The position numbers and the translations under genes are program-made. From assembly GCF_004332115.1 (NCBI RefSeq), contig NZ_SJPA01000003.1, positions 62,001 through 126,000 on the forward strand: 64,000 nt of DNA, in the 5' to 3' direction. Numbering within the stretch: the stretch's first letter is position 1; every line of letters starts with the position of its first letter. This document shows, one piece after another, positions 20,498 to 31,794 of this stretch. The notes beneath the pieces are model-generated. The model was not told the DNA's origin. It ran no database searches and saw only the letters and a list, made by a program, of their open reading frames with translations. The DNA is from Chlorobium sp. N1 (GTDB taxonomy: Bacteria; Bacteroidota; Chlorobiia; Chlorobiales; Chlorobiaceae).

Positions 20498-21946
20498 CTA
20501 CGAGGTTTTTTTCGACCAGCTGGCCCCTTCGCGGGTGTCCTTGATCTCGATGCCGGCTTCCTGCAGGCGGTCGCGGATGAGGTCGCTTGTGGCGAAGTCC
20601 TTGTTCTTCCTCGCTGCAGCGCGGATCTCGAGCAGCAGCTCCATGACGCCGTCGAGCCGTGAGGCGTCGCCTTCAGCGCCGCCCTCGGCTGCGGCTCCCC
20701 CGGGGAGGATGCCGAGCACCGTGCCGGCGGCGTCCTTGAGGAAGGCGCTTGATGCCTCGAGAGAGGGCTGGTCGATGCCTTCGGCGTCCAGTGCGGCGTT
20801 CAGCGCCTTGGAGAAGTCGAAGAGGACCGCTATGGCGACCGGAGTGTTGAAGTCGTCGTCCATCGCTTCGGTGAAGCGCCGGACGAACGGCTCCGGGTCG
20901 AGGACGGCCTTTCCGGCTGTCGCCCCCTCGAGGCGCCGGCTTGTTTCGCGGAGCTTTTCGAGTCCCGTGGCGGAGGCCCGGATGGCCGCTTCGGAGAAGT
21001 CGAGCGGCGAGCGGTAGTGCGACTGGAGGATGAAGAAGCGGATCACCAGCGGGTCGAACCGCTCGAAGAGCTCCTTGAGCGTAACGAAGTTGCCGAGCGA
21101 TTTGCCCATTTTGGTGCCGTCAACCGTCACCATGTTGTTATGCATCCAGTAGCGGACGTAGGGCTTGCCGGTCGCCCCTTCAGACTGTGCGATCTCGCAG
21201 TCGTGGTGGGGGAACTTGTTCTCCATGCCGCCGCCGTGGATGTCCACGGTTTCGCCGAGGTATTTCATCGACATGGCAGAGCACTCGAGGTGCCAGCCCG
21301 GGAAGCCGCGCCCCCAGGGGGAGTCCCACTGCATGATGTGGCCCTCATCGGCCCGTTTCCACAGGGCGAAGTCCGCCGGATCGCGCTTTTCGCTCCGCAC
21401 GTCGACGCGCGTGCCGCTCTGCGATGCTTCGATGTCGGTGCGGCCGGAGAGTTTGCCGTATCCGGGGAAGGAGGCGACGGAGAAGTAGACATTTCCGTGG
21501 ACCTCGTAGGCGTGGCCTTTTTCCATAAGCTGGCGGACCAGCGCGATCTGCTCGGGGATGTGGCCGGTGGCCAGGGGGGCGATGCTCGGGCGCTCGACGC
21601 CGAGCCGGTCCATGTCCTCGTAGAAGCTCCGCGTGTAGAACTGCGCGACCTCCATCGGATCGATCTTCTCTTTGCGGGCCTGGCGGCCGATCTTGTCCTC
21701 CCCCTCGTCGGCGTCGTCGGAGAGGTGGCCGACGTCGGTGATGTTCTGCACGTACTTCACCCGGCAGCCGCTGTGGCGGAGCCAGCGCACCACCACGTCG
21801 AACGAGGTGTAGCTCTTGGCGTGGCCGAGATGGGCGTGGCCGTAGACGGTGGGACCGCAGACGTAGATGCCGACACGGCCCTCCGTCAGGGGTGTGAAGG
21901 TTTCCTTGGTGCGTGAGAGGGAGTTGTAGATCTGGAGCGCGGACAT
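20498..21946 (-). CDS. cysS: Cysteinyl-tRNA synthetase
   Basis: Class I synthetase that charges tRNA-Cys. 482 residues. The HIGH motif reads HLGH in [17 protein letters not shown] (near residue 38), and the KMSKS loop reads KMGKS ([12 protein letters not shown]) near residue 280. The zinc-site block [20 protein letters not shown] and the [18 protein letters not shown] region are present. The C-terminal domain ends [14 protein letters not shown]. It ends 7 bp from the convergent sugar-nucleotide gene. Confidence 0.98.
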   Translation of the reverse strand: MSALQIYNSLSRTKETFTPLTEGRVGIYVCGPTVYGHAHLGHAKSYTSFDVVVRWLRHSGCRVKYVQNITDVGHLSDDADEGEDKIGRQARKEKIDPMEVAQFYTRSFYEDMDRLGVERPSIAPLATGHIPEQIALVRQLMEKGHAYEVHGNVYFSVASFPGYGKLSGRTDIEASQSGTRVDVRSEKRDPADFALWKRADEGHIMQWDSPWGRGFPGWHLECSAMSMKYLGETVDIHGGGMENKFPHHDCEIAQSEGATGKPYVRYWMHNNMVTVDGTKMGKSLGNFVTLKELFERFDPLVIRFFILQSHYRSPLDFSEAAIRASATGLEKLRETSRRLEGATAGKAVLDPEPFVRRFTEAMDDDFNTPVAIAVLFDFSKALNAALDAEGIDQPSLEASSAFLKDAAGTVLGILPGGAAAEGGAEGDASRLDGVMELLLEIRAAARKNKDFATSDLIRDRLQEAGIEIKDTREGASWSKKTS

Positions 21947-22112
21947 TCTGTGCTGGATGAAATGGTTGTCGGCCTGTTTTACAGAAGGTAAGCAATTGGG
22001 CTTTCAGGGCAAGCCGTTTAGGCTCTGTTGCCCTTCTCGGGCATTTGCGGCTTTTCCCTGTATATGGGGGATTTGTTCACCCTTTGGGTTGATTTTCTTT
22101 TTTTCTGAGCGG

Positions 22113-22364
22113 GTTTCATATCATCGTATATCGAAAATCCGATCCGGCAGCCGAAAACCGGAGCGGTACGTCCGGAGTCCCATGCCGATCAAGAAAGCAT
22201 ACGGCGAGAGGGCTAAGCAGGTTGTACGTCGTCTTGACGAACTCAGCTCTGCCGCCTGTATGCTGGATATGTACTCCATGCCGGCGGCTCATTTTCATGA
22301 ACCAAGGGCCGACCGGGTTGGCGAGTTTGCCGTATCGATTCGGCCCTGGTTGACAGGATCGTGA
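22113..22364 (+). pseudogene. Remnant of a HigB/RelE-like toxin
   Basis: A reading frame without a convincing start reads SRKPERYVRSPMPIKKAYG, RAKQVVRRLDELSSAACM and HFHEPRADRVGEFAVSI. This follows the order of the HigB-like killer family (SRKLE, LKKxYG, RLxELxAA, HELKGDRxGQFAVxL). It then breaks off after IRPW, where the family continues with about 30 residues ending in a YRLIFEP-type core. The start context is absent and the C-terminus is gone, so it is called broken. The flanking 21947-22112 is visibly less GC-rich than its surroundings and holds no gene. Assignment is by motif memory. Confidence 0.55.
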
Positions 22365-22380
22365 GTACGGCGATCGGTGA

Positions 22381-22584
22381 AGAGTATCATTACGGTTGGA
22401 TGACAATGCCGAACGCGAGATCTTTAGGCGCGGAACGTATGGCAAAGATGATATCAGGCGATTCTCTGGGCGATTCGGGACGCACCCGGCCACCATTGCC
22501 GGAAGGCTGGTGCGGCGGGGAATCATTGAACACCGGACTGGCCATGTCTACAGGTTTTTCAGAGAGTTGAATCTCAACCCCTGA
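22381..22584 (+). pseudogene. Remnant of a HigA-type antitoxin (ImmA/IrrE-like C-terminus)
   Basis: A short frame bounded by a stop at 22378 reads AEREIFRRGTYGKDDIRRF, GTHPATIAGRLVRRGII and FFRELNLNP. It resembles the last ~60 residues of XRE antitoxins with a C-terminal ImmA/IrrE-like region (pattern: F, short helix, DI..FA..., HP.IV.GRL...G.I). The N-terminal helix-turn-helix is missing. It lies 16 bp after the toxin-like remnant in the order toxin-antitoxin, as in higBA. One deletion through the toxin end and antitoxin start would explain both fragments. Confidence 0.55.
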
Positions 22585-22642
22585 TCTTCCGGGCCTTGAA
22601 CTGGCTTATGGTCGCCTGGAGATACGCTAAACCGATGGATCC

Positions 22643-22981
22643 ATGGGAAGTACCCTCTCGTTCGTAGAATACGCCAGCTCCCAGATGGCCGGCGCGGGCA
22701 GCGTGACCTTCCGGAAGATGTTCGGCGAGTATGCCCTCTACCTGGACGGGAAGGTGGTCGCGCTTGTCTGCGACAACACCCTCTTCGTCAAGCCGACCGA
22801 CGGGGGGCGGCGGTTCGCCGGGGATGCCGACGAGGCGCCGCCCTACCCGGGCGGGAGGCCGTACCTGGTGGTCGGGGAGCGACTGGAGGATCCGGAGTGG
22901 CTGGCGGAGCTGGTCCGGATCACCGCCCGGGATCTTCCGGAGCCGAAACCGAAGAGGCCCCGGCCGCCGAAAAACGGATAG
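22643..22981 (+). CDS. TfoX N-terminal domain protein
   Basis: 112-residue protein matching the TfoX/Sxy N-terminal domain: SFVEYASSQMAGAGSVTFRK, then MFGEYALYLDGKVVALVCDN and LFVKPTDGGRRF. The tail ends in a Pro/Lys/Arg stretch (PKPKRPRPPKNG). The C-terminal TfoX half, which in Haemophilus-type competence regulators completes the protein, is absent, as in most stand-alone members whose function is unknown. It stands between the toxin-antitoxin relic and engB. Confidence 0.85.
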   Translation: MGSTLSFVEYASSQMAGAGSVTFRKMFGEYALYLDGKVVALVCDNTLFVKPTDGGRRFAGDADEAPPYPGGRPYLVVGERLEDPEWLAELVRITARDLPEPKPKRPRPPKNG

Positions 22982-23064
22982 AAGGGTGGATGGAGGACCG
23001 GATTGGGTTTTTAGGGCGAGGATGATTAGTTTGCCGTTTTCTCCCTGCTTACCTTTCTTCCCAC

Positions 23065-24962
<1,898 letters not shown>

Positions 24963-24987
24963 CCCGCACCCGAAAGGAGTATCCTGC

Positions 24988-25299
24988 ATGGCACTTATGG
25001 ATATCGCCGTCATCCGGCTCGACCAGAAGGACGGCAGCCACAGCGCGTTCGTCGCCGGCCTGCAGGAGCTGCTTGCCGACAGCGGGTGCAGCTACCGGCT
25101 GCACGATATGGGCACCACCGTGGAGGGGCCTGCCCCGATGCTCTTCAGGCTCGCCGAGCAGCTCCACGAGTACTCCTTCAGGAAGGGAGGCCGGAGGGTC
25201 TACACCGTCCTGAAGGTGGACGACCGGCGCGACCGCACGGTCCGTCTCGGCGACAAGACCGCCTCCGTCAGGGCGAAAATAGCCCCCGGGGCGGAGTAG
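24988..25299 (+). CDS. MTH1187-family thiamine-binding protein
   Basis: 103-residue protein of the UPF0045/MTH1187 family, small ferredoxin-like proteins reported to bind thiamine. The start MALMDIAVIRLDQKDGSHS, the middle YRLHDMGTTVEGPAPMLF and the conserved RVYTVLKVDDRRDR fit the family. AAAGGAG lies about 8 bases before the ATG. It sits 25 bp after purA and 87 bp before bchN, so it may belong to either unit. Its cellular role is not established. Confidence 0.8.
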   Translation: MALMDIAVIRLDQKDGSHSAFVAGLQELLADSGCSYRLHDMGTTVEGPAPMLFRLAEQLHEYSFRKGGRRVYTVLKVDDRRDRTVRLGDKTASVRAKIAPGAE

Positions 25300-25343
25300 G
25301 GGGATTGGCGAAAAAATTTTATCTTCAAGTTCTTTAAGTTCCG

Positions 25344-25365
25344 CCGCCCGGGCGCTTCGGGGCGG
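25344..25365. promoter_or_regulatory. Hairpin in the bchN leader
   Basis: CCGCCC (25344-25349) pairs with GGGCGG (25360-25365) around a 10-base loop, 22 bp before the bchN start and just before the AGGAGG ribosome-binding site. Upstream is an AT-rich stretch with AAGTTC twice. It has no T-run, so it is not a simple terminator. Regulatory role is speculative. Confidence 0.35.
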
Positions 25366-25386
25366 TCATAATCAGGAGGAAAATCC

Positions 25387-26649
25387 ATGCTGCAGGCACC
25401 CGGTGAGGCCATGATCATAAAGGAGGATAACGTAACGCACAGCTTCTGCGGGCTGGCCTCGGTCGGCTGGATGTACCAGAAGATCAAGGACAGTTTCTTC
25501 CTTATTCTCGGCACCCACACCTGCGCGCACTTCCTGCAGAACGCGCTCGGCATGATGATCTTCGCCAAGCCGCGCTTCGGCATCGCGCTCATCGAGGAGG
25601 GCGACCTCTCCAAGAACGAGCCGACCCTCGACGAGGTCCTGGCCGAGATCAAGGCCGACCACAACCCCTCCGTCATCTTCCTGCTCTCCTCCTGCACTCC
25701 CGAGGTCATGAAGGTCGACTTCAAGGGCCTTGCCGACAACCTCAGCACTCCCGAGACCCCGGTCCTGTTCGTGCCGGCCAGCGGCCTCGTCTACAACTTC
25801 ACCCAGGCCGAAGACTCGGTCCTCCACGCCCTCGTGCCCCACTGCCCGGTCGCCCCGGCGGGCGAGAAAAGCGTCGTCTTCCTCGGCTCGGTCAACGACG
25901 CCACGGCCGACGACCTTCGCGCCGAGGCTGAAGAGCTCGGCATCAGGGTCGGCGGCTTCCTTCCCGAATCGCGGTTCGACCGGATGCCGGCCATCGGGCC
26001 CGACACCATCCTTGCCCCCATCCAGCCCTACCTTTCCCGAACCGCCGTCAAGCTCGAGCGCGAGCGCGGCGCCAAAACCCTCCACTCCCTGTTTCCCTTC
26101 GGCCCCGACGGCACGAGGGTCTTCTGGGAGGACCTCGCCCGCGAGTTCGGCATCGAGGTCGACCTCCGCGACCGCGAGAAGGCCGCATGGGAGAAGATCC
26201 GCCGCCAGACCGACATGCTGAAGGGCAAGAAGGTGTTCCTCACGGCCGACACCATGATGGAGCTGCCGCTCGGCCGCTTCCTGAAAAGCGCCGGAGCGGA
26301 GGTCGTGGAGTGCAGCAGCGCCTACATCAACAAGAAATTCCTGGCAAAGGAGCTCCAGGCCCTGGAAGGCGTGCGCGTCGTCGAGCAGCCGAACTTCCAC
26401 CGCCAGCTCGAGGATATCAAACGTGAGCGTCCCGACATGGTCGTCACCTCGCTGATGACGGCCAACCCCTTCGTCGGTCACGGCTTCATCGTCAAGTGGA
26501 GCATGGAGTTCATGCTCATGCCCATCCACGGATGGTCAGGGGTCTTCAGCCTCGCCAACCTGTTCGTCTCCCCGCTCGACCGCCGGGAGAAGCTCCCGGA
26601 GTTCGACCGGGAGGTCTGGCTCGAAGGCGTCATGCCTGCCGCCGAATAA
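25387..26649 (+). CDS. bchN: Dark-operative protochlorophyllide reductase subunit N
   Basis: With BchB forms the NB catalytic component that reduces ring D of protochlorophyllide without light, using electrons from BchL. 420 residues. The three cysteines expected to hold the NB [4Fe-4S] cluster can be placed: Cys21 (HSFCGLAS), Cys46 ([11 protein letters not shown]) and Cys103 (LLSSCTPEV). AGGAGG precedes the ATG by about 7 bases. First of bchN-bchB-bchL, with 39 bp to bchB. Complete and intact. Confidence 0.98.
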   Translation: MLQAPGEAMIIKEDNVTHSFCGLASVGWMYQKIKDSFFLILGTHTCAHFLQNALGMMIFAKPRFGIALIEEGDLSKNEPTLDEVLAEIKADHNPSVIFLLSSCTPEVMKVDFKGLADNLSTPETPVLFVPASGLVYNFTQAEDSVLHALVPHCPVAPAGEKSVVFLGSVNDATADDLRAEAEELGIRVGGFLPESRFDRMPAIGPDTILAPIQPYLSRTAVKLERERGAKTLHSLFPFGPDGTRVFWEDLAREFGIEVDLRDREKAAWEKIRRQTDMLKGKKVFLTADTMMELPLGRFLKSAGAEVVECSSAYINKKFLAKELQALEGVRVVEQPNFHRQLEDIKRERPDMVVTSLMTANPFVGHGFIVKWSMEFMLMPIHGWSGVFSLANLFVSPLDRREKLPEFDREVWLEGVMPAAE

Positions 26650-26688
26650 GCAACCAGCAGGAACCGCAATAACAAACGTCACCGAAGT

Positions 26689-28263
26689 ATGCGCTTAGCT
26701 TTCTGGCTCTACGAGGGTACCGCCCTTCACGGCATCAGCCGCGTCACCAACAGCATGAAGGGGGTGCACACGGTCTACCATGCCCCGCAGGGCGACGACT
26801 ACATCACGGCCACCTACACCATGCTCGAGCGCACCCCCGAGTTCCCGGCGCTCTCGATCAGCGTGGTCCGCGGACGCGATCTCGCACAGGGCGTCTCGCG
26901 CCTCCCCGCCACCCTGCAGCAGGTCGAGGAGCACTACCACCCCGAACTTTCCGTCATCGCTCCGAGCTGCAGCACCGCATTGCTCCAGGAGGATCTCCGC
27001 CAGCTTGCCGCACAGTCCGGCATCTCGCAGGAGAAGCTGATGGTCTACGCCGTCAACCCGTTCAGGGTGACCGAGAACGAGGCCGCCGACGGTCTCTTCA
27101 CGGAGCTGGTCAGGCGGTATGCCTCCCAGGGCGCGAAGAGTTCCGTTCCGTCCGTCAACCTGCTCGGGTTCACCTCCCTCGGCTTCCATCTCAAAGCCAA
27201 CCTCACCAGCATCCGCAGGATGCTCATGACGCTCGGTGTCAAAGTCAACGTGGTCGCCCCGTGGGGAGCCGGCATCGACGATCTGAAACGCCTGCCCGAG
27301 GCATGGCTCACGATTGCGCCCTTCCGCGAGATCGGCCAGACGGCCGCCGGCTACCTGGAGCAGGAGTTCGGTGTTCCGGCCGAGTACGGCACGCCGCTCG
27401 GCGTCGAGCCGACCCTCCGCTGGCTCCGCTCCGTCATTGAAAAACTCAACGCCGTCGGTGCCGGCATGGGCGCGGCCCCGATCGCGATGCCCGAGCTCCG
27501 CGACTTCTCCCTCGACGGACAGAGCGCTCCGTCCGGTGTGCCGTGGTTCGCACGCACGGCCGACATGGAGAGTTTCAGCGGCAAGAAGGCCTTTGTCTTC
27601 GGCGACGCCACCACGACCGTGGCGATGGTGAAGTTCCTGCGCGACGAGCTCGGCATGCAGGTCATCGGCGCCGGCACCTACCTCGCCCGACACGCGGACT
27701 GGGTCAGAACGGAGCTCGAGGGCTACCTGCCCGGAGAGCTGATGGTCACCGAGCGGTTCCAGGAGGTGGCGAAGTTCATCGAGGATGCCATGCCGGACCT
27801 CGTCTGCGGCACCCAGATGGAGCGGCACAGCTGCCGCAAGCTCGACGTGCCCTGCATGGTCGTCTGCCCTCCGACCCATATCGAGAACCACCTGCTCGGC
27901 TACTATCCCTTCCTCGGTTTCGACGGTGCGGACGTCATCGCCGACCGGGTCTATATTTCCTGCAAGCTCGGCCTCGAGAAGCATCTTATCGACTTTTTCG
28001 GCGACGCAGGCCTCGAGTATGAGGAGATGGAGCCTTCACTCGGAGAGAACGGGGCGGCCGCTCCGGCGGCAGCGGCGGGAGCCGCAGTTCCTGAAGAGGG
28101 CGGCATGCAGTGGACCGACGATGCCGAAACCATGCTGAAGAAGGTCCCCTTCTTCGTGCGCAAGAAGGTGCGGAAGAACACCGAGAACTTCGCGCTCGAG
28201 AACGGCGAGACGGAGGTCAGCGTCGAGGTCTTCAGGCGGGCGAAAGAGTCGCTCGGCGGTTAA
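26689..28263 (+). CDS. bchB: Dark-operative protochlorophyllide reductase subunit B
   Basis: Catalytic partner of BchN. 524 residues. Asp36 (APQGDDY), the unusual fourth ligand of the NB cluster in the family, is present. The nitrogenase-like core includes [14 protein letters not shown] near residue 98 and a [16 protein letters not shown] block near residue 375. An Ala/Pro-rich linker near residue 450 leads to the C-terminal domain ([20 protein letters not shown]). It lies 39 bp after bchN and 33 bp before bchL. Confidence 0.98.
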   Translation: MRLAFWLYEGTALHGISRVTNSMKGVHTVYHAPQGDDYITATYTMLERTPEFPALSISVVRGRDLAQGVSRLPATLQQVEEHYHPELSVIAPSCSTALLQEDLRQLAAQSGISQEKLMVYAVNPFRVTENEAADGLFTELVRRYASQGAKSSVPSVNLLGFTSLGFHLKANLTSIRRMLMTLGVKVNVVAPWGAGIDDLKRLPEAWLTIAPFREIGQTAAGYLEQEFGVPAEYGTPLGVEPTLRWLRSVIEKLNAVGAGMGAAPIAMPELRDFSLDGQSAPSGVPWFARTADMESFSGKKAFVFGDATTTVAMVKFLRDELGMQVIGAGTYLARHADWVRTELEGYLPGELMVTERFQEVAKFIEDAMPDLVCGTQMERHSCRKLDVPCMVVCPPTHIENHLLGYYPFLGFDGADVIADRVYISCKLGLEKHLIDFFGDAGLEYEEMEPSLGENGAAAPAAAAGAAVPEEGGMQWTDDAETMLKKVPFFVRKKVRKNTENFALENGETEVSVEVFRRAKESLGG

Positions 28264-28296
28264 GCGTTTTCAATCAATCAATTCCCTGATTCCACT

Positions 28297-29127
28297 ATGA
28301 GTCTAGTCCTGGCTGTATACGGCAAAGGCGGCATCGGAAAGAGCACGACCAGCGCCAACATATCCGCGGCCCTCGCCCTCAAGGGCGCCAAGGTGCTCCA
28401 GATCGGCTGCGACCCCAAGCACGACAGCACCTTCCCCATCACCGGGAAGCTGCAGAAGACTGTCATCGAGGCCCTCGAAGAGGTCGATTTCCATCATGAG
28501 GAGCTCACCGCCGAGGACGTGATCGAAACCGGTTTCGCCGGCATCGACGGTCTCGAGGCGGGCGGTCCGCCGGCCGGCAGCGGTTGCGGCGGCTACGTGG
28601 TCGGCGAATCGGTCACCCTGCTCCAGGAGCTCGGTCTCTACGACAAGTACGACGTCATCCTCTTCGACGTGCTCGGCGACGTGGTCTGCGGCGGCTTCAG
28701 CGCCCCGCTCAACTATGCCGACTACGCGATCATCATCGCCACCAACGATTTCGACAGCATCTTCGCCGCCAACCGCCTCTGCATGGCCATCCAGCAGAAG
28801 AGCGTCCGTTACAAGGTGAAGCTGGCCGGCATCGTGGCCAACCGCGTCGACTACGCCAAGGGCGGCGGCACCAACATGCTCGACCAGTTCGCCGAGAAGG
28901 TCGGTACGCGCCTGCTCGCCAAGGTGCCCTACCACGAACTCATCCGCCGCAGCCGTTTTGCCGGCAAGACCCTGTTCGCCATGGAAGACACGGAGGAGGG
29001 CAAGGAGGAGTGCCTGCAGCCCTACCTGCAGATCGCGGAGGATCTTCTCTCCCAGGCCCCGAAGTCTTCGGTGCCGGTTCCGATCGGCGACCGCGAGATC
29101 TTCGACATCGTCGGCGGCTGGCAGTAA
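28297..29127 (+). CDS. bchL: Dark-operative protochlorophyllide reductase iron protein
   Basis: NifH-like ATPase that passes electrons from ferredoxin to BchNB. 276 residues, homodimer with one shared [4Fe-4S] cluster. The P-loop is [14 protein letters not shown] (from residue 8), and the cluster ligands fall at Cys97 (GSGCGGYVV) and Cys131 ([11 protein letters not shown]). [12 protein letters not shown] is typical. A terminator follows within 26 bp, closing the bchNBL unit. Confidence 0.98.
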   Translation: MSLVLAVYGKGGIGKSTTSANISAALALKGAKVLQIGCDPKHDSTFPITGKLQKTVIEALEEVDFHHEELTAEDVIETGFAGIDGLEAGGPPAGSGCGGYVVGESVTLLQELGLYDKYDVILFDVLGDVVCGGFSAPLNYADYAIIIATNDFDSIFAANRLCMAIQQKSVRYKVKLAGIVANRVDYAKGGGTNMLDQFAEKVGTRLLAKVPYHELIRRSRFAGKTLFAMEDTEEGKEECLQPYLQIAEDLLSQAPKSSVPVPIGDREIFDIVGGWQ

Positions 29128-29152
29128 GCGCAGCGTTTCCAGTAGAAGCAAT

Positions 29153-29176
29153 AAACCCCGCAGTCGCGGGGTTTTT
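29153..29176 (+). terminator. Intrinsic terminator after bchL
   Basis: A perfect 9-bp stem (29153-29161 with 29166-29174), loop AGTC, and a T-run at 29172-29176. An A-rich left flank means it could also act on transcripts coming from the minus strand (bchJ). Confidence 0.9.
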
Positions 29177-29199
29177 GCTTTGGGGTGTTTCGGGGTGCC

Positions 29200-29355
29200 T
29201 CAGTCGGCTTTCTTCGCGTACGCCTCGTATTTCTTTTTGAGGGTGTCGGCGTTTTCGACCGATACCCACTCTCCCTCCTCATAGGATTTCAGGATGTCGG
29301 CTTCGTAGGTATCCAGTTCCGGGTGTTCCTGCGGCCGGTTTCGGCGGAGCGCTTG
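29200..29355 (-). pseudogene. Antitoxin-like remnant directly downstream of bchJ
   Basis: A 51-codon stretch lies in the same frame as bchJ, immediately after its TGA stop. It contains EHPELDTYEADILKSYEEGE, WVSVENADTLKKKYEAYAKK, then a stop. No ATG, GTG or TTG start is available. The pattern (E..ILxSYExGEWxSVxN...KxYxxYA) resembles the N-terminal half of small antitoxins that usually continue into a ribbon-helix-helix; that part is missing. Best read as a relic truncated at both ends. The family assignment is tentative. Confidence 0.4.
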
Positions 29356-29931
29356 TCAGATGGAGCAGCCATAGCGGCAGGTGATGGCGCCGCCTTCCTC
29401 TCGGATATCGGCCTTGATTTTCACGTTGGGATTCACGAGCTGCTCGAGCAGGTAGGTGAAGGTGCCGAGGTAGAAGCTGCCGACCACCGGGACGGAGGGG
29501 TGGGTCACCACGACGGTGATGGAGGGCTTCCTGCCTGTGGTGTAGGTGAACTCGCCGCTGCCGGCGAAGGTCCAGGCGTTCTTGCTGATGGCGAAGAGGA
29601 AGAGGCTGAAGGCGGGTCCCGCGGGAAGGATCTTCAGCAGTTTCTGGAAGAGGCCGGGGATGCGGACCCTGAGGAGGTACTGGGCCGTGCGGCTTCCGGA
29701 CTCCTCGAGAATCGCGCCGGTCTTCTGCGAGCCGATCTCCCGGTCGAGGGCGGTGACGAGCGCGTGGAATTTCGACTCCTCGACCATCTCCGTGGGCAGG
29801 TTGCCGATGAGGTGCCCCTGGCCGATCTTCCTCAGGAGCTCTTCGGCCTGTTCCTTGCCGAATGAGGCTTCAAGCGCGGCTGCGGTCTGTATGATGGAGT
29901 TCGGGCCTATGCGGAAGGGAGTGTTGCTCAT
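29356..29931 (-). CDS. bchJ: BchJ, bacteriochlorophyll 4-vinyl reductase family protein
   Basis: 191 residues from MSNTPFRIGPNSIIQ; the frame is open 21 codons upstream, but that part is coding sequence of the overlapping lipoprotein gene. The V4R-type domain occupies the C-terminal half (TFAGSGEFTYTTGRKPSI, then VGSFYLGTFTYLLEQLV and CRYGCSI). BchJ was proposed to act at the 8-vinyl step; in C. tepidum work BciA is the 8-vinyl reductase and BchJ appears to be accessory, perhaps substrate delivery. The start overlaps the upstream gene's stop as ATGA, so translation is probably coupled. Confidence 0.88.
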   Translation of the reverse strand: MSNTPFRIGPNSIIQTAAALEASFGKEQAEELLRKIGQGHLIGNLPTEMVEESKFHALVTALDREIGSQKTGAILEESGSRTAQYLLRVRIPGLFQKLLKILPAGPAFSLFLFAISKNAWTFAGSGEFTYTTGRKPSITVVVTHPSVPVVGSFYLGTFTYLLEQLVNPNVKIKADIREEGGAITCRYGCSI

Positions 29932-31667
29932 TGGTGGGGTGTTGGGTGTGTTGTGATTCCGGGAAAGATGATGTCGATGTCTTCGGCTGTCCACTGGGCC
30001 CGGACGCGCACGTTTCCCTCATGGACTGCCGACGGGTCGGCAGGGGTGAAGGGGAAGAGTGTTCCCGGGTAGGGCTGCGCTGCGCAGGCTCCCCCCTCGT
30101 TCGTTCCGGAGGGGATGAAGGCGCTGAGCCGGTAGCTGCCGGGAGGCAGGGCGGGGAAGGAGTAGGCGTAGCTGCCGGTGCTGTCCCTCCGGGCCTCTGT
30201 GCGCCAGACAGGGGTTCCTGCGCTGCTGCCGGCGGGAGTCGAGCCCCTGGCCTCCACGATGACCGGTCCGCGGGGGGCGCGGCAACGTCCGGTGATGCTG
30301 CCCATGTCGTCGGGTCCCGCGGCCGTGAAGCGCGAGAACATGAGGGTATGGCTTCCGGGTCTTGCCTTGAGGCCGTTGACGACAGCCGAGTCCACCGCGG
30401 CGCGGTAGGTCGTGCCGGGTCGAAACCCGTCAGCAGGGCGGATGGTGAAGGTTTTCGCGTCGATTTTATGCAGCAGGCAGTCGAGCGATGCGGGCGAGTC
30501 GCTGCCTTCGACCGAGATGCTCGCCGCGCTCTGTACGACGGCTGCCGGAACGGGGCCGGAGAAACGGAGCAGGACGGCTTCGGGACTGCAGGGCAGGGCG
30601 GCACCCTGGTATCCGGGACGGCTCCTGTCGGAAGGACTGAAGGTCACGCTGAGCGGAGGTTTCGTGACGTTTCTCCGGGTGGGCCAGAAGCTGATCTCGC
30701 CGCCTTCTCTGCCGGCGGGGCTGATGAGGGAGGGGCCGTTCGTGTCGAGCCGGCCGGTCATGACGGTGATGCGGCGGCTTTCGATCGCTCCGGTGCTGCT
30801 GTACCAGTCGAGGACCGGTACGGTCTTGCCTGTGCGCGGATTGCGGATGACGACGGACGAGGGGTTGAATGTCGCAACGTCTACCGGCCGGGTGAAGGTG
30901 AGGTCGAGGATGTTCCGCTCGATCGGGCGGCAGGCGACGAGGTCGCTCGTTTCGCTGTCGATGCCGCCCATCCTGATGAACTGCCTGGTGGTGTCGGGCT
31001 GCACTATGGCCGTCGTCGTGAGGCCGATCTCCTCGGTGTGGCGGTTCCAGCGCATGTCGCCGTTACGGTCGTTGATTGCGACGAGGCTGTAGGAGCCCGC
31101 CCTGAGGTGGGGGAAGCTGAAGTTGCCCGAGCCGTCGCTCTGCGCCAGGTAGTCGGCGGTGGCGGTGCGCATGTTCGGCGCCTTCGCTCCGCCTTCCGGC
31201 TGGCGGAACGCCAGGACGATGGCCGACGCGGAGGGTGACATGTCCTCATTGAAGATTCTGCCGCGCACGAGACAGGTGTCGAGCCGGGGGCCGGTCGAGA
31301 AGGGGAGGGTGTAGCCGCCGAAAAGTCGTTTGCCGAGGGTGATGACATAGGTCTGGTCGGGCTTCAGCTCGCTGAAGATGTCGATCTCACCCTCTCGGCC
31401 GTTCACCGTGACATGGTAGTTGTCGACTGCCGGCGAGAAATGCAGCGAGTACAGCAGCTCCCTGGCCGTCGTCAGGTGGCTGAAGAGGAAGCGGATCTTG
31501 CGGGGCGAGACGTTGACGGCCCCTGAATCCGGATCGGAGAAGTAGATCGTTGTGGGGGTCGGGTCGGGCGGTCCTCCCGATGGCGGCCTGTCGGAAGCGC
31601 AGCCCGCGGCGCCGAGGGCAAGGAGAAGGATCAGGAGGGCTTTTGGGATGTGCGTTGTACCCTTCAT
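29928..31667 (-). CDS. Ig-like domain lipoprotein
   Basis: 579 residues. A lipoprotein signal ends in LALGAAGC with Cys23 as lipidation site; the next residues SDRPPSGGPPDP are disordered-looking. It resembles Bacteroidota/Chlorobiota lipoproteins with an N-terminal bacterial Ig-like (Big_5) domain: SDPDSGAVNVSPRKIRFLFS near residue 45 and a similar block PIERNILDLTFTRPVD later. A carboxypeptidase-regulatory-like segment lies between (NFSFPHLRAGSYSLVAINDR) and a related one near the C-terminus (FPALPPGSYRLSAF). Probably periplasmic or outer-membrane anchored. It overlaps bchJ by 4 bp. Function unknown. Confidence 0.8.
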   Translation of the reverse strand: MKGTTHIPKALLILLLALGAAGCASDRPPSGGPPDPTPTTIYFSDPDSGAVNVSPRKIRFLFSHLTTARELLYSLHFSPAVDNYHVTVNGREGEIDIFSELKPDQTYVITLGKRLFGGYTLPFSTGPRLDTCLVRGRIFNEDMSPSASAIVLAFRQPEGGAKAPNMRTATADYLAQSDGSGNFSFPHLRAGSYSLVAINDRNGDMRWNRHTEEIGLTTTAIVQPDTTRQFIRMGGIDSETSDLVACRPIERNILDLTFTRPVDVATFNPSSVVIRNPRTGKTVPVLDWYSSTGAIESRRITVMTGRLDTNGPSLISPAGREGGEISFWPTRRNVTKPPLSVTFSPSDRSRPGYQGAALPCSPEAVLLRFSGPVPAAVVQSAASISVEGSDSPASLDCLLHKIDAKTFTIRPADGFRPGTTYRAAVDSAVVNGLKARPGSHTLMFSRFTAAGPDDMGSITGRCRAPRGPVIVEARGSTPAGSSAGTPVWRTEARRDSTGSYAYSFPALPPGSYRLSAFIPSGTNEGGACAAQPYPGTLFPFTPADPSAVHEGNVRVRAQWTAEDIDIIFPGITTHPTPHQ

Positions 31668-31682
31668 GTGCGTTGAGTTCAG

Positions 31683-31711
31683 TTGACGCCCCGGCCCGGC
31701 TAAATTGTATG
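31683..31711 (+). promoter_or_regulatory. Candidate promoter upstream of glgA
   Basis: TTGACG (31683-31688), a 17-base spacer, then TGTATG (31706-31711), in the divergent gap between the lipoprotein gene and glgA. The following 80 bases are AT-rich and contain no gene. The -10 match is weak, so this is a low-confidence call. Confidence 0.3.
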
Positions 31712-31794
31712 TGACGATGAAAATTCGTAAATTAAAAACTATAGTAGTTCTATGAAAGGTTTTGGTGAAAAAATATAGATCGATTGTCCCTTAG

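Noticed and set aside
26695-27984. 429-codon antisense frame over bchB
   Set aside because: Same cause; bchB keeps all its expected ligands on the plus strand.
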